Positions 15,165-22,662 of a stretch of 35,257 bases of DNA are shown here, piece after piece; the first letter of the stretch is position 1, and the number at the start of each line of letters is the position of its first letter. The notes under the pieces were generated by a model, which saw only the letters and a list, made by a program, of their open reading frames with translations, had not been told where the DNA came from and ran no database searches. The position numbers were made by a program, and so were the translations under genes. Where the stretch lies: positions 1 to 35,257 of the forward strand of contig CALRKY020000029.1 of NCBI GenBank assembly GCA_943368345.1. The letters run 5' to 3'. This DNA comes from JADCGM01 sp943368345 (GTDB taxonomy: Bacteria; Pseudomonadota; Alphaproteobacteria; Sphingomonadales; Sphingomonadaceae).

Positions 15165-17261
15165 GTGGCGGCAAAACGGGCTGTGGTTTTCGCACTGGAA
15201 TTGCTGATCGTCGCCGTCGCGGTGATCGCGGGTTCCTACGTCGCCCAGACCGTCCGCATCATCCCCAAGGCCTTGCTTCACCTCCCCGACATTGCCTTCT
15301 CAACGCAGGACACGATCACCGTCCTCACCGCCTTCCTGATCGCCTGTGCCGCAACCTTTGCCGCAAACGGCCTGTTGAACGGCTGGGAGGTGTTCGGCTC
15401 GGCCCGCCGCGCAGCCAAGGAAATCTATGCGCTTTTGACCGGGATTGTCGCGGCCGCGCTCTATCTGTTTTTCCTGACCGCCATCAGTTTCAGCCCGGAA
15501 CTGCTGCTCGATGCATCGCTGATCGCTTTCGCCCTGTTCCTGATCAGTTTCGCCGCTTTCAAGGGCAAGGTCGGCGCACTCCTTGCCAGTGTTTTCGGTC
15601 TATTGCGCTCTCCTTGGACCTGGCCCATCCTGCTGTTTGCCATGTCGCCGATTGTCGTGGCGCGGCAGTTCACGACCGACCGGGATTTTGCCAATTGGGT
15701 CACCAATGTCCGGGTCGCGGCGAACGTCGGCAGTGATCATCGCTATACGCTGGTCAACGCGCTTGGGTCGGTCAGTTTCGAAACCCCGATCGATGCAAAA
15801 TTCGCCTCTGGTGACCCGGGCCGCGTCTATGTGCTGACCCGTGGCGGCAAGCTGTTCCGCCTCGATTATCCGTCGGGTGCCAACAAGACCCTGCTGCTCG
15901 ATATTGCTGCCCGGGTCGGCTATGTCGAAATGGAAAATGGTGCGCTTGGCTTCGACCTGCATCCCGGCTTTGCTACCCCGGGCAGCAAAGGTGCAGGTCA
16001 GGCCTTTGTCTATTTCACCGAATATCACCCGGATCGGCAGGTCAATCACCTGACCCGCTACACGATCATCGCTGGCAATCCGGCTGCGGTCGCCGCAACC
16101 GCCCTGCCTCTCATCACCCAGGGCCGGAACAATGACGGGTACCACAATGGCGGCTCGGTCAATTTCGGACCGGATGGCTTCCTCTATCTGTCGGTCGGGG
16201 AGATGAGCATGACCGACTGCCACCAACGCCTCGACTGCGCACTTGCGGGCGGCATATTGCGGCTGGATGTCGATCAGCGGGGCGGCACCATTTCCCGTCC
16301 GATCCAGCGCCAGCCGAAGCGCGGCCAAACCGCCAATTATTTCGTGCCCCTCGACAATCCTTACGCCAAGGACCCGGCGTCTCTCGGCGAATTCTGGGCG
16401 CACGGCCTGCGCAACCCGTTCCGGATCAGCTTCGATCCCGCCGGTGGCCAGCTATGGGCCGGGGAGGTCGGATCAACCACCTGGGAGGAGGTCAACCGCG
16501 TCGGTCGCGGCACCAACCACCAATTCCCCTTCGTCGAAGGCCGTACCACACAGCCCAACTACCCAAGACCCGCAACAGTTACCGGGCCGGAAACGCCGCC
16601 AACCCTAACCTATCGCCACACCGCCTATTTACGGTCAGTCATCGGCGGCGCTGTCTATCGCGGCAGCAAATTCGCGGACCTCAGCGGCCAATATCTGTTC
16701 GGCGACAATTATTCGGGAGAGATTATGGCAATCCCCGCCGACTCCCGCCGCACCGACCGCTGGACCGTCGTCGCCCGTGCCCAGGACGTCGCCCAGCGCG
16801 GCCTCACCAGTTTCACCGTCGCCCCGGATGGGGAAGTGCTCGTGACCGTCATGGGCGACAACGACAAGCCAACCGGCACCCTGTCAAAGCTGGTCCTGTC
16901 GGACAGTGACGCGGCAAAGGCGCAGACAGCAGCCAATCGCACCCGGGCTTCCCAGCCGAGACCGGCGATCACCGTGGCCCAAGCGCAGTCGCTTTATGCC
17001 GTCAACTGCGCCCGCTGCCACGGCATAACCGGAAAGGCGGACGGGCCGGATTCAAAGGCGCTGGGTGAATATGTGCCCGACCTCACCAACCCCAATTTCC
17101 AGACCTATTTCTCCGACGCTGCGATCATCCAGGTCATTGCCAAGGGTGGCGAAGGCATTGGCCGCAGCCCGATGATGCCCCCGTGGGAAGGTGTCCTGAC
17201 CCCGGCAGAAATTGTCGCCATGAAGGACCATATCCGGCGAATGGGGAAGGCCGCGAAGTAA
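15165..17261 (+). CDS. Membrane-anchored PQQ-type sugar dehydrogenase propeller fused to cytochrome c
   Basis: This 698-residue three-part protein has about five hydrophobic helices at residues 7-28, 51-72, 87-108, 115-131 and 152-167. Residues about 190-585 are a glucose/sorbosone dehydrogenase (soluble-GDH-like) beta-propeller, with NDGYHNGGSVNFGPDGFLYLSVGE, EFWAHGLRNPFRISFDP, the AGEVGSTTWEEVN turn and YLFGDNYSG. A class I cytochrome c domain at about 600-695 carries Cys615-x-x-Cys618-His619 and a likely Met ligand in MMPPW near 670. It would oxidise a sugar or alcohol in the periplasm and pass electrons through its own haem to the respiratory chain. The start is GTG at 15165, with AAGGGG about six bases before. 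An ATG at 15140 is in another frame. The substrate and the presence of PQQ are not determinable here. Confidence 0.85.
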   Translation: MAAKRAVVFALELLIVAVAVIAGSYVAQTVRIIPKALLHLPDIAFSTQDTITVLTAFLIACAATFAANGLLNGWEVFGSARRAAKEIYALLTGIVAAALYLFFLTAISFSPELLLDASLIAFALFLISFAAFKGKVGALLASVFGLLRSPWTWPILLFAMSPIVVARQFTTDRDFANWVTNVRVAANVGSDHRYTLVNALGSVSFETPIDAKFASGDPGRVYVLTRGGKLFRLDYPSGANKTLLLDIAARVGYVEMENGALGFDLHPGFATPGSKGAGQAFVYFTEYHPDRQVNHLTRYTIIAGNPAAVAATALPLITQGRNNDGYHNGGSVNFGPDGFLYLSVGEMSMTDCHQRLDCALAGGILRLDVDQRGGTISRPIQRQPKRGQTANYFVPLDNPYAKDPASLGEFWAHGLRNPFRISFDPAGGQLWAGEVGSTTWEEVNRVGRGTNHQFPFVEGRTTQPNYPRPATVTGPETPPTLTYRHTAYLRSVIGGAVYRGSKFADLSGQYLFGDNYSGEIMAIPADSRRTDRWTVVARAQDVAQRGLTSFTVAPDGEVLVTVMGDNDKPTGTLSKLVLSDSDAAKAQTAANRTRASQPRPAITVAQAQSLYAVNCARCHGITGKADGPDSKALGEYVPDLTNPNFQTYFSDAAIIQVIAKGGEGIGRSPMMPPWEGVLTPAEIVAMKDHIRRMGKAAK

Positions 17262-17268
17262 CACGCCA

Positions 17269-17721
17269 CTACTGCATGCCGTAATGGTCGGCGATACGGT
17301 CGAGGGCCAGTCCTAGCACGACTTTGCCGGCGCGGGTCGGCCATCCCATTGCCCGCTCGGCCTCGACCAGTCCCTCACCAGCACACACCACCCGCCACAA
17401 CATGTCGGACAGGCCGGGGCCCGCTGCGGTAACCGCTGCTTCGAACCGTTGTTTGGCGGCAATCTGCGCGAGCGTCGGGTCCATCGCCGTCCCCGGTCCC
17501 CTGGCAACCTTGTTGTGCCCCGCCGCTTCCCAGCGCATCGTCACGCTCGGCCCAAGGCTCGCCATGTAATAGCTCGTACGCAATTGCTCCCCGGCGTCGA
17601 ACTGACGGCGGGTGACCATCCCGCGCCGCATCAACCAGCCAAGCGGGCTTTCCGCCAGATTGACCAGAACATCGGCGGCCTCGCCGTCCACTATGGTTCG
17701 TGTCCTGCTCAATGTCTGCAT
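17269..17721 (-). CDS. DUF6456 domain-containing protein
   Basis: This 150-residue protein matches the alphaproteobacterial DUF6456 family in its hallmarks: ESPLGWLMRRG near the N-terminus, FDAGEQLRTSYYMA, a central D-x-T-L-A-Q-I-AAKQRFEAA helix and LSDMLWRVVCAGEGLVEAERAMGWP toward the end. Function is unknown; in related proteins the domain follows a helix-turn-helix, suggesting a transcriptional role. Here it stands alone next to a divergent XRE regulator. I chose ATG 17721 because AAGGTGA lies five bases upstream; a GTG three codons earlier would overlap that site. Two direct repeats, one containing the ribosome binding site, lie immediately upstream, suggesting regulation by the neighbour. 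Confidence 0.8.
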   Translation of the reverse strand: MQTLSRTRTIVDGEAADVLVNLAESPLGWLMRRGMVTRRQFDAGEQLRTSYYMASLGPSVTMRWEAAGHNKVARGPGTAMDPTLAQIAAKQRFEAAVTAAGPGLSDMLWRVVCAGEGLVEAERAMGWPTRAGKVVLGLALDRIADHYGMQ

Positions 17722-17723
17722 GA

Positions 17724-17755
17724 GAATCACCTTTTGTACTGCGAATCACCTCTTG
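17724..17755 (-). promoter_or_regulatory. Tandem 13-bp direct repeat between the DUF6456 and XRE genes
   Basis: On the plus strand gaatcaccttttg (17724-17736) and gaatcacctcttg (17743-17755) differ at one base and are 19 bp apart, just under two helical turns. The proximal copy includes the Shine-Dalgarno of the DUF6456 gene. This is a candidate operator for the divergent XRE protein, or a duplicated leader. Confidence 0.45.
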
Positions 17756-17812
17756 CCATATCGGCCTGCCTGTAGGACAATGAAAAAACCACATCGGTTA
17801 GGAAAAATCGAC

Positions 17813-18388
17813 ATGCTCACCCGAATCCGTGAAGTCCGCAAGGCCAGAGGGCTGGCACTGCACGAAGTGGCCACCCGGTGCAGTCCGCCAACCACCGCGC
17901 AGACCATCGGACGCTTGGAAACCGGCATGCGGACGGTGTCGGTAGGCTGGCTCAACCGCATCGCGCGGGCGCTGGAGGTAGAGGCGGCTGATCTGGTCAC
18001 GCTGCCAAACCGGGTAGATGTCGCGGTTGCCGCACTGCTAACAGCGGACGGCCCGGTTGCGCCGACCCGGACCCGCGCCCTGCTGCCACCGGCCCCGACG
18101 CCGACGATGATCGGCGTCGCGGTGGAGGCTGCGCAGGGTGACTACCGTGCCGGTGACCAAGTGTGGCTCGAACGGCTGCACCCGTCGCAAGCCAGTCAGG
18201 CGCTTAACCGCGATGTGCTGGTCCCGCGTCCGGCCGGCCGCTTTGCCTTTGGCCGCCTGGTTGCGGCCGAACCGGGTGAGGACGGGGCGAAATTGCAGCT
18301 GCTGCCGCTCACGCCCGGCGCACGGCAGTTGGTGATTGCCGATGCGCCGTGGCTCGCGATGGTGCGGACGTTGGTCAGGGAACTCTGA
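17813..18388 (+). CDS. XRE-family helix-turn-helix transcriptional regulator
   Basis: This 191-residue protein has an N-terminal lambda-repressor-like HTH at residues about 3-58: IREVRKARGLALHEVATRC, the recognition segment TAQTIGRLETGMRTVS, and VGWLNRIARALEVEAADLVTLP. The C-terminal 130 residues contain a beta-rich region (VEAAQGDYRAGDQVWLERLHPSQ and RPAGRFAFGRLVAAEPGEDGAKLQLLPL). It resembles the accessory domain of prophage-type regulators, without an obvious LexA/CI-type Ser-Lys protease dyad that I could identify. The start at 17813 has AGGA nine bases upstream. An in-frame ATG at 17780, with AGGA only two bases before it, would add 11 residues. It is divergent from the DUF6456 gene and overlaps the tusA-like gene tail-to-tail by 14 bases. 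It probably regulates the shared 91-base intergenic region. Confidence 0.82.
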   Translation: MLTRIREVRKARGLALHEVATRCSPPTTAQTIGRLETGMRTVSVGWLNRIARALEVEAADLVTLPNRVDVAVAALLTADGPVAPTRTRALLPPAPTPTMIGVAVEAAQGDYRAGDQVWLERLHPSQASQALNRDVLVPRPAGRFAFGRLVAAEPGEDGAKLQLLPLTPGARQLVIADAPWLAMVRTLVREL

Positions 18389-18602
18389 CCTCCCAGGTCG
18401 CGACCCCGGCTACCTCTGCCCGCAAAACCACCTGCCAGCCGCGTTCCCGTCCAAAAGCCGGGACGTCGGCCAACGCAGCGGGGTCATCGGTTCGCAGCTC
18501 GATACGCCCGCGAAACCCTTCCGCCTCCCGCCGCAGCCGCAGGACCGGCAGTGGGCATTTCAACCCGCGCGCGTCCACAAACTTCACAGCTTCCCTATCC
18601 AT
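18375..18602 (-). CDS. TusA/SirA-family sulfur carrier protein
   Basis: This small protein of 75 residues has VDARGLKCPLPVLRLRREA near its N-terminus: the invariant CPxP motif with Cys16, preceded by the D-x-R-G-L signature and followed by a helix. The rest, ELRTDDPAALADVPAFGRERGWQV, matches the conserved DDPxAxxDIPxFxxxxGW of the family. TusA-like proteins carry persulfide sulfur for tRNA thiolation or other sulfur transfer; the exact pathway is not shown here. The length is standard. ATG 18602 has only a weak upstream GGATGG. It is divergent from the SDR gene with a 43-base gap and converges on the XRE gene. Confidence 0.85.
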   Translation of the reverse strand: MDREAVKFVDARGLKCPLPVLRLRREAEGFRGRIELRTDDPAALADVPAFGRERGWQVVLRAEVAGVATWEVRVP

Positions 18603-18645
18603 CCATTCCGCGTAGCATGCCCGACATAGCTCTGGGGAGACTGCC

Positions 18646-19533
18646 ATGTTCAAAACCGACCTGCTCGCTGGCCAGAAAATCCTTGTGACCGGTGGCGGTA
18701 CCGGCCTCGGCAAATCCATGGCCCAGCATTTCATGTCGCTCGGTGCCCATGTGGTGATCTGGGGGCGGCGCGGTCCCGTTCTCGACGAAGCCGCCGCAGA
18801 GATGCGCGAAGCAACCGGCAGCACCTGCGAAGCCATGGCGGTTGATATCCGCTCCGGAGGGGCGATTGACGAGGCGATGCAGGGCATTTTCGACAGCGGG
18901 CCGCTGACCGGCCTTGTCAACAATGCCGCCGGAAATTTCATCAGCCGCACAGAGGATCTGTCCCCGAACGCCTTCAACGCCATCGCCAGCATCGTCGCGC
19001 ACGGAACCTTCAACACAACGGTCGCGGCGGGCAAGCGCTGGATCGCCGGTGGTCACAAGGGCTCGATCCTGTCGATTGTCACCACGTGGGTCTGGGTCGG
19101 CGGGCCGTTCACCGTGCCGTCGGCCATGTCCAAGGCCGGCATCGCGGCGATGACCCAAAGCCTGGCGGTCGAATGGGGTCCAAAGGGCATCCGCGCCAAC
19201 GCCATTGCGCCGGGGCCATTCCCGACCAAGGGGGCCTGGGAGCGGCTGATGCCCGAGCCACTGGTCAAAAAGACCGGCGCGGGACAGGGGGCCAGCAACA
19301 TCCCCATGCGCCGGATGGGCGAACATATCGAACTGGCCAATCTGGCGGCGTTCCTGATGTCCGACGGCTGCGATTATCTGACCGGTGCGGTCATTCCAAT
19401 CGACGGCGGCCAATGGCTCAACAGTGGCGGCAACTTCGGGTCGCTGACTGCGCTCGATGACGGGGATTGGGAGATGATCCGGGGGGCGATCCAGTCAACC
19501 AACGCCAAGGACCGGGCCAACCGCACCACCTGA
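18646..19533 (+). CDS. SDR oxidoreductase, 2,4-dienoyl-CoA-reductase-like, without the usual catalytic Tyr
   Basis: This 295-residue short-chain dehydrogenase has a Rossmann cofactor loop TGGGTGLG at 15-22, IWGRR at 38-42 (the Arg pair suggests NADPH), AVDIRS at 65-70 and NNAAGNFI at 92-99. The C-terminal part has the NAIAPGPFPTKGA substrate-loop region and GAVIPIDGGQWL. The normal YxxxK motif is replaced by Ser159-Ala-Met-Ser-Lys163, as in 2,4-dienoyl-CoA reductases, which supports a role in beta-oxidation of unsaturated acyl-CoAs. In those enzymes a Tyr about 11 residues upstream acts as the acid. Here that stretch reads TTWVWVGGPF and has no Tyr. GGGAGA six bases before the ATG supports the start. 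It is monocistronic as far as visible. Confidence 0.85.
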   Translation: MFKTDLLAGQKILVTGGGTGLGKSMAQHFMSLGAHVVIWGRRGPVLDEAAAEMREATGSTCEAMAVDIRSGGAIDEAMQGIFDSGPLTGLVNNAAGNFISRTEDLSPNAFNAIASIVAHGTFNTTVAAGKRWIAGGHKGSILSIVTTWVWVGGPFTVPSAMSKAGIAAMTQSLAVEWGPKGIRANAIAPGPFPTKGAWERLMPEPLVKKTGAGQGASNIPMRRMGEHIELANLAAFLMSDGCDYLTGAVIPIDGGQWLNSGGNFGSLTALDDGDWEMIRGAIQSTNAKDRANRTT

Positions 19534-19546
19534 CGCGGACCGCCCG

Positions 19547-20503
19547 CTACCGCAGCTGCAGGATTTTATAGCCCCAGCGATAGTAGAGCATGGCGTTCCA
19601 CCGGTGCCCGAACACCCGCCGCTTACCGTGGCGACCCCGGACGATATAGACCCCTGATCCGTGCAGCCACATGTCGGGCAATTCCTCGACCGACTCGGCG
19701 ATCATCTCGTCTTTGAGTTCACTCGGATAGCGACGCGGTGCGCCGCTGTGACGCGGTGCCATGCCACTCCCGGCGTTGAAACGGAGGAACAGCGCAAAGG
19801 CCGCGAACAGGCTGACAAGCATCATGAAACTCGCAAGCCAGGGCAGCCAGCTATTCTGCCGTTCGGCTGGCCCGACCGAGGAGATGGCTACCGGCCCCGC
19901 ACGCTTCACATCCTCAACCGGGATTTTGTCGTCGCCCGGCCGGCCACCACTGCGCAGCTTCTTCGGACTGTCGCCGTTGATGCTTTCCCCGTTGCCGTTG
20001 AAAATCTCACCGTCATTCGGACCCATCGCCGGGACGCGACCGTCGCCACCATCGATCAGCATCCGGCCAAGTTCATCAACCGTCAGGATATACAGAGGTC
20101 GCTTGCCGCACCGCACCTTGTGGGTCAGCAATTTGCTTTTTGGTCCAACCCGCTGAAACTCGGTCACATTCAGGCAGATGCCACCCACACTGTTGATCGC
20201 ATCCCGCATGAACGCGCCGGAAATTTTCGGATCGCCCTCGGTCAGCGCCCGGTACACCTGCGCGCCGAATTTGCTCACTGGTTCGATTGGCCGACCGACG
20301 CTTCCCGAAACCGGTGCGGCGGCCTCCCCCGTTGTCGCGGATGTGGCAGGATTCGCTGCGGCACTTTTCAGCGCCGCGTCATGATATTCGTCGGGTTTCA
20401 GCGGAGCAGACGACAGCCGCCGATCCTCGGCCCCTGCCGCTGCCGCCTGCAATGCCAGACAGGCAAGCGCCCCGGCTTTGATCAATCGTCCATGCCACCG
20501 CAT
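19547..20503 (-). CDS. Exported single-pass membrane protein of unknown function
   Basis: I do not recognise this 318-residue protein. It starts with an n-region MRWHGRLIK and a hydrophobic stretch AGALACLALQAAAAG ending in AEA-like residues, so it is probably exported with cleavage near residue 25. Residues about 30-75 are Ala/Pro-rich linker. Residues about 78-150 look folded, with two cysteines (Cys110, Cys132) that could form a periplasmic disulfide. Residues 150-215 are Gly/Asp-rich and probably disordered. WLPWLASFMMLVSLFAAFALFLRF at 219-242 is one membrane helix. The tail (about 75 residues) is basic, ending in RVFGHRWNAMLYYRWGYKILQLR, and would be cytoplasmic. The start is supported by the signal peptide; the ribosome binding site is weak. 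It converges on the SDR gene, 13 bases apart. Confidence 0.7.
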   Translation of the reverse strand: MRWHGRLIKAGALACLALQAAAAGAEDRRLSSAPLKPDEYHDAALKSAAANPATSATTGEAAAPVSGSVGRPIEPVSKFGAQVYRALTEGDPKISGAFMRDAINSVGGICLNVTEFQRVGPKSKLLTHKVRCGKRPLYILTVDELGRMLIDGGDGRVPAMGPNDGEIFNGNGESINGDSPKKLRSGGRPGDDKIPVEDVKRAGPVAISSVGPAERQNSWLPWLASFMMLVSLFAAFALFLRFNAGSGMAPRHSGAPRRYPSELKDEMIAESVEELPDMWLHGSGVYIVRGRHGKRRVFGHRWNAMLYYRWGYKILQLR

Positions 20504-20595
20504 CGCGACTGCCTACCGCAGTCCTCCGGCGATGTCAGCGCTGATTTGCGGGCTATGCCGCCTGACACCCCCTTGCGGGGCTTGATTTGAAGAAA

Positions 20596-20670
<75 letters not shown>

Positions 20671-20746
20671 ATGTCGACGAGGTCGCGGCGCTATGCCCGT
20701 GGGGGGATTGGCTTGTCAAGCAAAGCGGACCGGCTATTCTTGCCGC

Positions 20747-20899
20747 ATGGCCAAAGCTGCTGACCCCGACAAAGCCGAACGTCTGGCTGCCGCCCTCCGT
20801 GCCAACCTGCAACGCCGCAAGGCGCGCGACCGGGCGCAGGAGCCGGATACGAGCAATACTACCCCCCCGACGCCAGCGCCGCCTCCACTGCGGCCGTGA
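20747..20899 (+). CDS. Small basic conserved-type protein (50 aa), function unknown
   Basis: The open frame from ATG 20747 encodes a 50-residue protein. Its first 35 residues form a charged helix (DKAERLAAALRANLQRRKARDR) and the rest is a Pro/Thr-rich tail. The helix resembles short A-L-R-x-N-L-x-R-R-K-A-Q proteins that I recall from sphingomonad genomes. This is recollection of a pattern, not a search result. The frame starts 77 bases upstream of tRNA-Thr's 5' end on the opposite strand, and its last 41 bases overlap the 3' end of the convergent peroxidase gene. No strong ribosome binding site is visible, so it remains a moderate call. Confidence 0.55.
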   Translation: MAKAADPDKAERLAAALRANLQRRKARDRAQEPDTSNTTPPTPAPPPLRP

Positions 20900-21416
20900 C
20901 GGCTGTGTCCTGCGGGGCGACCTTTGATCCGAAGGCGGTAATCAACTCACCATTCTTGCCAACCAGATATTTGTGGAAGTTCCAGGTCGGGGCCTTGTCA
21001 CTGCCTAGCGTTGCCGCCGCCCATTTGTAGAACGGAGCCGCATCTTTGCCTTTGACATGCTGTTTCTCGGTCATCGGGAAGCGGATGCCGAATTTGGATT
21101 CACAGAATTCCTTGATCTCGCCGTTGGACTTATACTCCTGGCCAAGAAAATCCCCGGACGGCACTCCGATCAGAACGAACCCTTTGTCCTTGTAGTCGGC
21201 GTAAAGCTTTTGCAGCCCTTCATACTGGGGGGTGTATCCGCAAAATGACGCGGTGTTCACCACCAGCAGTACCTTACCCTTATACTGGGCAAACGGCATC
21301 GGCTTGCCGTCGATGGTGGTCATCTGAATATCATGGGCCGACGTCACCGGTGCCGCCGGAGCCGCCGCCACCAGCATCACGGCAATTGTCGTTACGCTGA
21401 AAAAATGCCGCAACAT
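20859..21416 (-). CDS. Exported glutathione-peroxidase family protein (Cys type)
   Basis: This 185-residue thiol peroxidase has an N-terminal signal peptide (SVTTIAVMLVAAAPAAPVTSA), so it acts in the periplasm or as a lipid-facing exported enzyme. The peroxidatic Cys59 is in NTASFCGYTPQYEGL, with Cys replacing selenocysteine. Gln93 (GVPSGDFLGQE) and Trp145-Asn146 (APTWNFHKYLV) complete the catalytic tetrad. Cys105 in EFCESKFG matches the resolving Cys of thioredoxin-dependent members, so thioredoxin rather than glutathione may be the reductant. AAGGAGA seven bases before ATG 21416 is a strong ribosome binding site. It is divergent from the tetR cassette across 112 bases containing the palindrome, so it could share that control. 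Confidence 0.92.
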   Translation of the reverse strand: MLRHFFSVTTIAVMLVAAAPAAPVTSAHDIQMTTIDGKPMPFAQYKGKVLLVVNTASFCGYTPQYEGLQKLYADYKDKGFVLIGVPSGDFLGQEYKSNGEIKEFCESKFGIRFPMTEKQHVKGKDAAPFYKWAAATLGSDKAPTWNFHKYLVGKNGELITAFGSKVAPQDTAVTAAVEAALASGG

Positions 21417-21501
21417 TGGGACTCTCCTTCGTGGTCTTGAGACAGTCTACGGCGTCCGCTGACCACCGGCAATCATGCACGCGGCGCATTTGTAATGATT
21501 T

Positions 21502-21519
21502 ATACCAACCGGTTGGTAT
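21502..21519. promoter_or_regulatory. Perfect 18-bp palindrome, probable TetR operator
   Basis: ATACCAACCGGTTGGTAT is a perfect palindrome ending 9 bases before the tetR start codon, of the size and symmetry of operators bound by TetR dimers. It lies between the divergent peroxidase and tetR genes. No Shine-Dalgarno separates it from the ATG, so the transcript probably starts in or near the site and may be almost leaderless. Confidence 0.8.
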
Positions 21520-21528
21520 GTTTCACCC

Positions 21529-22155
21529 ATGACCGCGAGTCGCAGCTTCCGCCTGCCCCCCGTCACTGCACGGGACAAACTGCTCGAAGCGGCGGTGAAG
21601 CTGATTCGCTCGCAGGGCTTCTCGGCAACGTCGGTTGACGATCTGTGCCGCGAGGCCGGGGTCACCAAAGGCGCGTTTTTCCATCATTTTGCCTCCAAGG
21701 AAGCTTTGGGGGTGGCAACCGCCGACTATTGGTCGACATCGACAGGCCAGTTCTTCGATGCCGCCCCCTATCATGCCCACGAAGACCCGCTGGACCGCAT
21801 CTTGGGCTATCTCGATTTTCGCCTCGCCCTGATCGATGGCGCGCCCGAGCAGTTCAGCTGCGTCGCCGGAACAATGGTGCAGGAGGCCTTCCTCTCAAGC
21901 CCGCCGATCCGCGAGGCCTGCAACGCCAGCATCTCCGGCAATGCCGGAGAGCTCGTTGCCGACATCGACAGCGCAGCGACCCGTCACGCGATTGCAAACA
22001 TCTATGCCGAGAGTTTGGCGCTGCATGTTCAGGTCGTGCTGCAGGGTGCGTTCATCCTGTCAAAGGCCAAAGGCGGCCCCGCCGTCGCCCGTGATTCCAT
22101 CATCCATTTGAAACGCTATGTCTGTTTGTTGTTTGGGAAAGAGAAAACGCCATGA
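21529..22155 (+). CDS. TetR/AcrR-family transcriptional regulator
   Basis: This 208-residue repressor has the canonical TetR_N domain at residues 13-62: RDKLLEAAVKLIRSQGFSATSVDDLCREAGVTKGAFFHHFASKEAL. The HTH recognition helix is VTKGAFFHHF. The C-terminal ligand-binding half is helical, with a cysteine-containing segment EQFSCVAGTMVQEAF. It is the first gene of a five-gene plus-strand cassette; its stop overlaps the next start as ATGA. The palindrome just upstream makes negative autoregulation of the cassette the simplest model. The inducer is unknown, but downstream genes suggest an electrophile or small hydrophobic compound. Confidence 0.93.
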   Translation: MTASRSFRLPPVTARDKLLEAAVKLIRSQGFSATSVDDLCREAGVTKGAFFHHFASKEALGVATADYWSTSTGQFFDAAPYHAHEDPLDRILGYLDFRLALIDGAPEQFSCVAGTMVQEAFLSSPPIREACNASISGNAGELVADIDSAATRHAIANIYAESLALHVQVVLQGAFILSKAKGGPAVARDSIIHLKRYVCLLFGKEKTP

Positions 22156-22619
22156 CCGCTACCGCCGAGAATGGCTGGGAACTCTCCGTCACCCGCTACA
22201 TCGCCGCACCGCCAGAACAGGTCTGGCAGGTGATGACCGAGCGCCTAGTCGAATGGTGGTGCCCACTGCCATGGCGGGCCGAAATCGTCGAACAGGATTG
22301 GCGCGCGGGCGGTCGCTCGGCAATGGTCTTCAAAGGCCCCAATGGCGAGGAAATGCCGCAGAACGGCATGTTTCTTGAGGTCACCCCCGGCGTGCGTTTC
22401 GTCTCGACCGATGCGGTGCAGGGTGACCACATGCCATCCGACCCTTTCATGATCGGCATCTGGGAAATCAAACCCGAAGGCGACGGCACCCGCTACACCG
22501 GTCGCGCCCGTCACTGGACCGAAGAGAAATGCAAAACCCACATCGATATGGGCTTTGAAGGCGGCTGGGGCGCAGCCGCTGATCAGCTGGCCACACTGTG
22601 CGAGGGAGGGGCGCTATGA
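22152..22619 (+). CDS. SRPBCC/AHSA1-family protein
   Basis: This protein of 155 residues has the START-like AHSA1 fold: an opening strand ELSVTRYIAAPPEQVWQVMTERLVEWWCPLPW, then the central strands of a helix-grip cavity, and a closing long helix HIDMGFEGGWGAAADQLATL. The pattern GMFLEVTPGVRFVSTDA is typical of the family. Members bind hydrophobic ligands in the cavity; the ligand here is not known. Its start overlaps the tetR stop by four bases (ATGA), so it is translationally coupled to the regulator. Confidence 0.88.
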   Translation: MTATAENGWELSVTRYIAAPPEQVWQVMTERLVEWWCPLPWRAEIVEQDWRAGGRSAMVFKGPNGEEMPQNGMFLEVTPGVRFVSTDAVQGDHMPSDPFMIGIWEIKPEGDGTRYTGRARHWTEEKCKTHIDMGFEGGWGAAADQLATLCEGGAL

Positions 22620-22662
22620 CCGGGGTCATTTCAGTGAACCCATCGAACTAGGGAGAGGGACT

